A stretch of DNA of 64,000 nt from Geodermatophilus sabuli (GTDB lineage Bacteria; Actinomycetota; Actinomycetes; Mycobacteriales; Geodermatophilaceae). The stretch lies in contig NZ_OBDO01000001.1 in assembly GCF_900215145.1 (NCBI RefSeq), positions 682,001 through 746,000 on the forward strand, given 5' to 3'. The position numbers and the translations under genes are program-made. Each line of letters begins with the position of its first letter. Position 1 is the first letter of the stretch. Of the stretch, positions 58,815 to 64,000 are shown piece by piece. The notes below the pieces were generated by a model, which saw only the letters and a program-made list of their open reading frames with translations, had not been told where the DNA came from and searched no databases.

Positions 58815-59825
58815 TCAGGCGGCCAGGGCCCGCGCGCGGCGCAGGCCGGAGCGACCGGCCTCCCAGGCGCCCAGCAGGTGCCGGGCGGTCACCCCGTCCA
58901 GGGCCAGGGAGCACGCCGCGCCGAAGAGGACGTCGGCGGCGAGGTGCGGCTCCCCGGCGACCAGCGAGCCGCACATGTCCACCGAGGCGATCTGCTCGTG
59001 GACGGCGTCGGCCTCCACGTGCTCGTCGTAGAACACCCGGGTGCCCTCGCCGAACCCGAGCCGGCGCAGCCCGGCGGAGTAGCGGCGCGAGGGTTCCGAG
59101 GAGGTCATCTCCACCGCGGTGAGGTGCCCGAGCGCGGCCCCGCGCCAGCGGCGGTGCAGCCCGAACAGGGACATCGTGTTCACCGAGGCGTAGGCGCAGG
59201 CGGGGGCGTCGTCCCACAGGGCGCCGTAGGTGTCGTCGAGCTCCAGGTCCCGCATCAGGCCGGCGAACAGCTCGCTGTGCATCCGTGCGGGGGTGCCGCC
59301 GCCGTACTCGTCGGCCTGGATCTCCACCATGGCCGCCTTCGCCCGGCCGCTGAGCCGGGGGACGGCGAAGGTGTGCGGATCGCCCTCCTTGAGGTGGTAG
59401 ACCGACCGCACGGCCAGGTACTCCCGCCACTGCGCGAGGGTCCCGGATCGGGCCAGGTACGACGACAGCGACGGGGAGTCGTCGGCGGCGATCAGCGCGG
59501 TGAGCTGCCGGTCGATCGGTTCCTCGGTGGCCCGCGGCTCGCCGACCAGCTCGCGCAGGGCCGCGGTGTGCCGCGCCTCGAGGTGCGCGCGCAGGGTGAG
59601 CAGCGCCGGGTCCCACTCCCAGGCGTCGTCGACCCCGTCGAACCCGCGGTAGTGCAGCTCGTAGCAGACGGCGAGGGCCAGCTGGAGGTCCTCGTCGGCG
59701 AGCGGGTCGGTCGAGGCGGCCGCGGCGCGGGCGGCGAGGTCGACGGTGGCGTCGGACAGCACGCCGGCGCGGAGGTCGGCGCACAGCGCGGTGGTCAGCG
59801 GGCCCCGGGGCTCGGGCAGGTGCAT
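58815..59825 (-). CDS. heme-oxygenase-like di-iron protein
   Basis: A 336-residue protein of the iron-containing redox enzyme family (heme-oxygenase-like fold). Candidate metal ligands lie in [27 protein letters not shown] and [16 protein letters not shown], the E...H and D/E...H motifs that bind a di-iron site in HDO-type oxidases. Reactions of this group vary widely. It is followed on the same strand by the GAF-MCP gene 108 bp on, and is divergent from an SDR gene. Substrate unknown. Confidence 0.83.
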   Translation of the reverse strand: MHLPEPRGPLTTALCADLRAGVLSDATVDLAARAAAASTDPLADEDLQLALAVCYELHYRGFDGVDDAWEWDPALLTLRAHLEARHTAALRELVGEPRATEEPIDRQLTALIAADDSPSLSSYLARSGTLAQWREYLAVRSVYHLKEGDPHTFAVPRLSGRAKAAMVEIQADEYGGGTPARMHSELFAGLMRDLELDDTYGALWDDAPACAYASVNTMSLFGLHRRWRGAALGHLTAVEMTSSEPSRRYSAGLRRLGFGEGTRVFYDEHVEADAVHEQIASVDMCGSLVAGEPHLAADVLFGAACSLALDGVTARHLLGAWEAGRSGLRRARALAA

Positions 59826-59899
59826 GCCGCGATCATGCCCACGACCCGACGTTCCGATGCGTGGGGGCGTGTGATGTCGCCCGGGGGTAGGACAGGGGT

Positions 59900-60763
59900 G
59901 TGAGCGACTCCCTGGCAGACCGCGTCGTCCTCGTCACCGGCGGCAGCGCCGGCATCGGCCGCAGCACCGTCGCCCGGCTGGCCGCCGGGGGCGCGCGGGT
60001 GGTCACCTGCGCCCGCGGCGGGGACCGGCTGGCCGAGGCCCTCGCCGCCCTGCCCGACGGCGTCACCGGCGTGGTGGCCGACGTCGCCGACGCCGGCGAC
60101 CGGGCCCGCCTGGTCGACCGGGTGCTCGACCAGCACGGCCGGCTCGACGGGGTGGTCCTCAACGCCGGACTCGGCTGGGCCGGGCTGGTCGAGGACATGC
60201 CGGGGGAGGTGGTGGAGGGCATGGTCGCGCTCAACCTCACCGGCGTCATCGAGCTCACCCGGCTGGCGCTGCCGCACCTGTTCGCGGCGGCGGCGCAGCG
60301 GGGGCGCGCCGACGTCGTCACCGTCGCCTCGGCGGCGGCGTGGTCGCAGGTGCCGCCGCTGACCGTCTACTCGGCCACCAAGGCCGGGGTGCAGGGCTTC
60401 GTGAAGGGGCTGCGGCGGGAGGTGACCGCGCGCGGCGTGCGGGTGCACACCGTCAACCCCGGCCCGGTCGCCACCGAGTGGCTGGCCCGCGGGCACGGGG
60501 CCCCGCCCGCATCCGACGCCGACGCCCCCGACCGGCTCTCCCGGGGCATCAGCAGCGAGCGGGTCGCCGCCCAGATCGGCCGGTCCCTCACCTCACCGTG
60601 GTCGCGCACCGTCGCGGTGCCGCGCTGGATGGGGCTGGCCCGCCTCGGGGAGGTGCCGCCGGTGGACCGGGCCCTGGACCTGCTGCTGTCCCGGCAGGCC
60701 GACCGGATCCGCCGGATCGCCGCCCGGTCGGTGGCGGTCCGCACCGGCCGGCCCCCGGCTTGA
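59900..60763 (+). CDS. short-chain dehydrogenase/reductase
   Basis: A 287-residue classical SDR. The cofactor motif TGGSAGIGRSTV (Gly-rich) and NAGLGWAG are present, and the catalytic centre includes VASAAAW and YSATKAGVQGFVKG (Tyr and Lys). ARGGDR after the second strand suggests NADP preference. A basic C-terminal extension (about 40 residues) follows the usual fold. The GTG at 59900 starts it, 74 bp from the divergent heme-oxygenase-like gene. Substrate is unknown. Confidence 0.9.
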   Translation: MSDSLADRVVLVTGGSAGIGRSTVARLAAGGARVVTCARGGDRLAEALAALPDGVTGVVADVADAGDRARLVDRVLDQHGRLDGVVLNAGLGWAGLVEDMPGEVVEGMVALNLTGVIELTRLALPHLFAAAAQRGRADVVTVASAAAWSQVPPLTVYSATKAGVQGFVKGLRREVTARGVRVHTVNPGPVATEWLARGHGAPPASDADAPDRLSRGISSERVAAQIGRSLTSPWSRTVAVPRWMGLARLGEVPPVDRALDLLLSRQADRIRRIAARSVAVRTGRPPA

Positions 60764-60823
60764 CGGACCGGTCCACCTCCCCGACGGTGGGGTGTCCGGC
60801 CCCGCACCCGCCTGGAGCGCCGC

Positions 60824-62551
60824 ATGCCCCGAACCGCCCTCCGCCGCGCCACGGTCCTCGCGGCGACGACGTCCACCCTGGCCGCGCTGACCGTGGTCGG
60901 CGTCGTCGCGCCTGCCGCGGCCACACCGCGCCCGGCCCCGGTCGAGGTGCAGCTGCTCGCCCTCAACGACTTCCACGGCAACCTCGAGCCGCCGTCGGGC
61001 TCCAGCGGCCGGATCCAGGTCGGCGTGGACGCCGACGGCGCGGCCCGGACGGTCGACGCCGGCGGCTCGGAGTACCTCGCCACCCAGCTTGCCGCGCTGG
61101 CCACCCGGCAGCAGGAGCAGGACACGGTCACCGTCGCCGCCGGCGACCTGATCGGCGCCTCACCGCTGCTGTCGGCCGCCTTCCACGACGAGCCGACGAT
61201 CGAGGCGCTGGGCCTGGCGGGCCTGGACTACGCCAGCGTCGGCAACCACGAGTTCGACGAGGGTCCGGCCGAGCTGCTGCGCATCCAGGACGGCGGCTGC
61301 CACCCCGTCGACGGCTGCCTCGACGGCACGCCGTACGACGGCGCGCCCTTCCGGTACCTGTCGGCCAACGCCTTCGTCACCGAGACCGGGGAGCCGCTGT
61401 TGCCGCCCACCGCCGTCCACCGGGTGCAGGGCGTCGACATCGGCTTCATCGGCATGACGCTGGAGGGCACCGGCGCGATCGTCAGCCGGGAGAGCACCGA
61501 GGGCCTGGAGTTCCGCGACGAGGTGGAGACGGCCAACCGGTACGCCGCCGAGCTCCAGGAGCAGGGCGTCGAGGCGATCGTCGTCCTGCTGCACGAGGGC
61601 GGGGCGCAGACAGGGGAGAACGCCTGGGACGTCAACGGCTGCAGCGGCCTCACCGGCCCGGTCGTGGACATCGCCGCCGGCATGGACGACGCGATCGACG
61701 TCGTCGTCAGCGGCCACACCCACCAGGCCTACAACTGCGAGCTCTCCGGGAAGCTGGTCACGAGCGGCAGCTCGTTCGGCCGGCTGGTCACCGACATCGA
61801 CCTGACCGTCGACCCGCGCAGCGGGGACGTCGTCACCGCGGCGGCGGAGAACGTCATCGTCACGCGGGACGTCGCCGCCGACCCCGCGCAGACCGAGCTG
61901 ATCGCCCGCTACCGGGCGGCGCTGGGGCCGATCGCGAACGAGGTCGTCGGGACGGCGGCGGTGGACCTCACCCGGGCGCAGGAGCCGATCCTGGACGGCG
62001 CCGAGTCCGCCCTCGGCAACGTCATCGCCGACGCCCAGCTGGCGGCCACGGACGACGAGGCCGGGGCCGTCGCGGCGTTCATGAACCCCGGGGGCGTGCG
62101 GGCCGACCTGCTGGCGGGGGAGGTCACCTACGAGGAGGCGTTCACCGTGCAACCGTTCGCCAACAACCTGGTGACCCTCGACCTCACCGGCGCGCAGCTG
62201 AACTGCCTGCTCGAGCAGCAGTTCACGGAGGAGACGGTGCTGTACGTCTCGGCGACGGTGGCCTACCGGGTCGACCCTGCCGGCGTCCCCGCCCCGGTGG
62301 GTGGGGACCCGTGCACCGGCACCCGCGTGCCCGACGGATCGGTGCTCATCGGCGGCCAGCCGGTGCTCGCCGGGTCCACCTACCGGGTCACGGTGAACAA
62401 CTTCCTGGCCGGCGGCGGCGACGGGTTCACCGTCCTGGCCGGCGCGACCAACGCGGTCACCGGGCCGATCGACCTCGACGCCCTCACCGCCCACCTGGGC
62501 GCGAGCTCGCCGGTCGCGGCGCCGGCGCTGGACCGGATCGGCCCCGTCTGA
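60824..62551 (+). CDS. secreted 5'-nucleotidase/metallophosphatase
   Basis: A 575-residue extracellular nucleotidase. An N-terminal signal peptide (RRATVLAATTSTLAALTVVG, cleavage near AAA at about 33) precedes the metallophosphatase domain with LLALNDFHGNLEP, VAAGDLIGASPLL, SVGNHEFDEGP, HEGG and VSGHTHQAYN. The C-terminal substrate domain has GNVIADAQLAA, FMNPGGVRADLL, VQPFANNLVTLDLTG and NNFLAGGGDGF. It releases phosphate from nucleotides outside the cell, probably for scavenging. No cell-wall anchor is seen. ATG at 60824 with GGAG upstream. Confidence 0.95.
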   Translation: MPRTALRRATVLAATTSTLAALTVVGVVAPAAATPRPAPVEVQLLALNDFHGNLEPPSGSSGRIQVGVDADGAARTVDAGGSEYLATQLAALATRQQEQDTVTVAAGDLIGASPLLSAAFHDEPTIEALGLAGLDYASVGNHEFDEGPAELLRIQDGGCHPVDGCLDGTPYDGAPFRYLSANAFVTETGEPLLPPTAVHRVQGVDIGFIGMTLEGTGAIVSRESTEGLEFRDEVETANRYAAELQEQGVEAIVVLLHEGGAQTGENAWDVNGCSGLTGPVVDIAAGMDDAIDVVVSGHTHQAYNCELSGKLVTSGSSFGRLVTDIDLTVDPRSGDVVTAAAENVIVTRDVAADPAQTELIARYRAALGPIANEVVGTAAVDLTRAQEPILDGAESALGNVIADAQLAATDDEAGAVAAFMNPGGVRADLLAGEVTYEEAFTVQPFANNLVTLDLTGAQLNCLLEQQFTEETVLYVSATVAYRVDPAGVPAPVGGDPCTGTRVPDGSVLIGGQPVLAGSTYRVTVNNFLAGGGDGFTVLAGATNAVTGPIDLDALTAHLGASSPVAAPALDRIGPV

Positions 62552-62636
62552 CCGCGCGGCCACCCGGGCGTCCACGGTCCCGGTGGCCGCGGTGTCGGAC
62601 CTGTCGGGCGGATCGGGTGAGGGCTAGGTTCGCCCC

Positions 62637-62984
62637 ATGGACCAGGACCCGACGGTCACGGACCCGGGCGCGTACCGGGTGGTCTTCGAGAACGAGCGCG
62701 TCCGCGTGCTCGAGTACACCGACGAGCCGGGGTACCGGACCAAGCCCCACCGGCACCCCGACAGCGTCATGATCACGATGAACTCCTTCTGCCGGCGCCT
62801 CTACGGCAGCGGCCGCGAGGTGGACGTCGAGCTGCACGCGGGGACCGCCCGCTGGGTGTCGGCGCAGGAGCACTCCGGCGAGAACACCGGCAGCACCCCG
62901 ACCCACTCGTTCTTCGTGGAGCTCAAGGAACCGCACCCGGCCGCTACCGAGGTGTCCGCGTCGCTGGGGCCCAGCGGCCCCTGA
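62637..62984 (+). CDS. small cupin-like protein
   Basis: A 115-residue cytoplasmic single-domain cupin. It has VRVLEYTDEPGYRTKPHRHPDSVMITM with two His, and ARWVSAQEHSGENTGSTPTHSFFVELKE with a second His pair, so a metal site is possible. Short proteins of this kind are common and uncharacterised. ATG at 62637. Followed 9 bp after its stop by a long hairpin repeat that probably ends the transcript. Confidence 0.85.
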   Translation: MDQDPTVTDPGAYRVVFENERVRVLEYTDEPGYRTKPHRHPDSVMITMNSFCRRLYGSGREVDVELHAGTARWVSAQEHSGENTGSTPTHSFFVELKEPHPAATEVSASLGPSGP

Positions 62985-62992
62985 CCGCTTAC

Positions 62993-63059
62993 GAGTTGAT
63001 CATCGGCGGGAGGCGGTTGGCTCCGGCGTGTCGGGCGACCACCCGCCGATGATCAACTC
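62993..63059. repeat. long hairpin repeat with GGCGTGTCGGGCG loop, copy B
   Basis: An 18-bp arm at 62993-63010 (GAGTTGATCATCGGCGGG) pairs perfectly with 63042-63059; the 31-base loop carries GGCGTGTCGGGCG at 63025-63037. It shares the GATCAT arm word and the loop with 44141-44206. It separates the cupin and DUF1353 genes and could terminate the former. Confidence 0.75.
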
Positions 63060-63103
63060 CGTCGGGCGGGTGCGGTCGCACCGGTCATCGGGCAGGGTGG
63101 GTC

Positions 63104-63685
63104 GTGCCCTTCGAGTCGCCCGATCTCGTCGTCCGCCGCGTCGACGCGCAGACCTGGGCGGTGGTGCACCCGCTGGTCTACCGGGGCGACCGGGACCGCT
63201 TCGTCGTCCCCGCGGGTTTCCGCACCGACTTCGCCACCGTCCCCCGGCTGGTGACCTGGCTGGTGCCCCGCTTCGGGGCCTTCACCCTCGCCGCGGTGCT
63301 GCACGACTGGCTGTGCACCGAGGGGATCACCTCGGGAGTGGTCACGTCCCGGCAGGCCGACGGGCTGTTCCGGCGGGTCCTGCGGGAGAGCGGGGTGCCG
63401 GTGCTGCGGCGCTGGCTGATGTGGACCGGGGTGCGCTGGGGGGCGCTGGCGGACCCGGTGCGCCGTCCCGGGTGGCCGGCCAGCGCCGCCGGCGTCCTCG
63501 CCATCTCGGTGCTGGCCGCGCCGCTCGTCGTCCCGCCGGCGGTGGTGATCCTGCCCGGCCTGCTGGTCTACGCGGCCGCGGAGTGGGTGGTCGGGCGGTG
63601 CGTGCCGGCCGGGGGCCGAGCGGCTGGTGGTGCCGACGCGCAGCACCCCGCCCGGGCTGCCGTCCCGGGTCGGGACGCCCGGTGA
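63104..63685 (+). CDS. DUF1353 family protein
   Basis: A 193-residue protein. Residues 10-125 match DUF1353 (VPAGFRTDFATVPRLVTWLVP, then LAAVLHDWLCTEG and SRQADGLFRRVLRESGVP), first known from phage proteins of unknown function; the conserved AGFRTDFATVPR and HDWL motifs are intact. A hydrophobic C-terminal part (AAGVLAISVLAAPLVVPPAVVILPGLLVYAA) forms one or two membrane helices, an addition to the phage form. GTG at 63104. Role unknown. Confidence 0.85.
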   Translation: MPFESPDLVVRRVDAQTWAVVHPLVYRGDRDRFVVPAGFRTDFATVPRLVTWLVPRFGAFTLAAVLHDWLCTEGITSGVVTSRQADGLFRRVLRESGVPVLRRWLMWTGVRWGALADPVRRPGWPASAAGVLAISVLAAPLVVPPAVVILPGLLVYAAAEWVVGRCVPAGGRAAGGADAQHPARAAVPGRDAR

Positions 63686-63719
63686 CGCGTGACCGGCGCC
63701 CGCGCCCGGTGCGCGGCGC

Positions 63720-64000
63720 TCAGCCGCCCTTGCGGCGCGTGAACACCAGCCCCGCCACCTCGGTCGCGCCGGCGTGCAGGAGCGCCCGGGCCATCTCCCG
63801 CAGCGAGAAGCCCTCGGAGTACACGTCGTCGACGACGAGGACCCGTCCACCGGCCACACGCTCCGGCTCCGGCACCGACAGCAGACTGCGCAGCTCGCCC
63901 TCGGCGATCTCGCGGCGTGCCTCCACGCCGATCCCGAGGAACCGCCCGGTGGGTCCGGACTTCGCGATGAGACCCGGGGCGAACGGCCAGCCGGGTCCCG
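63720..64000 (-). CDS. phosphoribosyltransferase-family protein (partial)
   Basis: The C-terminal 93 residues of a phosphoribosyltransferase, open to the window edge (5' end missing). The PRPP loop is VLVVDDVYSEGFSLREMARAL, with AGATEVAGLVFTRRKGG as the final strand and tail. FAPGLIAKSGPTGRFLGIGVEARR upstream is consistent with a ComF/amidophosphoribosyltransferase-like fold and fits a gene running beyond the window. Such ComF-like proteins have unclear roles outside competence. It is convergent with the DUF1353 gene. Confidence 0.85.
   Translation of the reverse strand, partial: GPGWPFAPGLIAKSGPTGRFLGIGVEARREIAEGELRSLLSVPEPERVAGGRVLVVDDVYSEGFSLREMARALLHAGATEVAGLVFTRRKGG

Overview
The window is a GC-rich actinobacterial chromosome segment. 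GTG starts and 4-base ATGA/GTGA overlaps are common, and it carries a type A RNase P RNA with actinobacterial features, glnA2-glnE, GAF-ANTAR and DUF2795 genes, an F420-type reductase and a secretin-less Tad pilus. Gene content and intergenic repeats suggest Geodermatophilaceae (Blastococcus/Geodermatophilus/Modestobacter-like). The family assignment is inference from protein flavour, not from a search.

0-8.2 kb holds housekeeping and signalling genes: a membrane GGDEF-EAL protein, a TauE/SafE permease, an MFS exporter, an alpha/beta hydrolase, a deaminase, a RibD-C-type reductase and a PIG-L deacetylase. rnpB lies at 8.19-8.60 kb. Its 3' end is repeated exactly (29 bp) at 12.95 kb, and the two copies bracket about 4.4 kb of decayed accessory DNA: a truncated, frameshifted tyrosine integrase, a TetR regulator with tandem operators and a divergent membrane transporter, a small Cys protein, a frameshifted GAF-ANTAR gene and an IS3 remnant.

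13-20 kb carries small conserved genes and a tightly coupled four-gene operon on the minus strand (19407 to 16765): a sigma factor fused through a zinc-finger-like linker to an RsbT-type kinase, an RsbR-like STAS protein, an RsbS-like STAS protein and a free RsbU N-terminal domain. This looks like a stressosome whose captured output is the sigma factor itself, and it is the most novel-looking system here.

20-28 kb is a complete Tad/Flp pilus cluster (prepilin peptidase, Flp pilin, TadE, TadG-like, CpaB, CpaE/TadZ, CpaF/TadA, TadB, TadC) without a secretin, as expected for a Gram-positive. 28-36 kb has a baeRF-family (Rv2629-like) gene followed by DUF2795, thioesterase and ChaB genes, then an M24 peptidase, a GGDEF protein, a cupin, an F420-dependent reductase and an AbiEi/DUF559-type gene that has lost its nuclease core. 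36-39 kb is nadE-panB.

39-44 kb is copper handling: a four-TM protein, a CopZ-like chaperone and a Cu(I) P1B ATPase with an unusual extracytoplasmic His-rich C-terminal extension. 44-50 kb has a large LuxR regulator, DUF488, and an Fe-S-type HTH repressor that probably controls itself and a DoxX-folE-reductase operon through a shared operator. 50-56 kb is glnA2, a glutamine amidotransferase and glnE. 56-64 kb has an aquaporin, a CDGSH protein, a soluble chemoreceptor, a heme-oxygenase-like enzyme, an SDR, a secreted 5'-nucleotidase, a cupin, DUF1353 and the 3' part of a ComF-like phosphoribosyltransferase. Several repeat families (long hairpins with a shared loop, a GTCCTCCCCACCC element, TTTCCGCGGAAA palindromes) lie between genes. 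No tRNA, CRISPR array or intact IS was seen.
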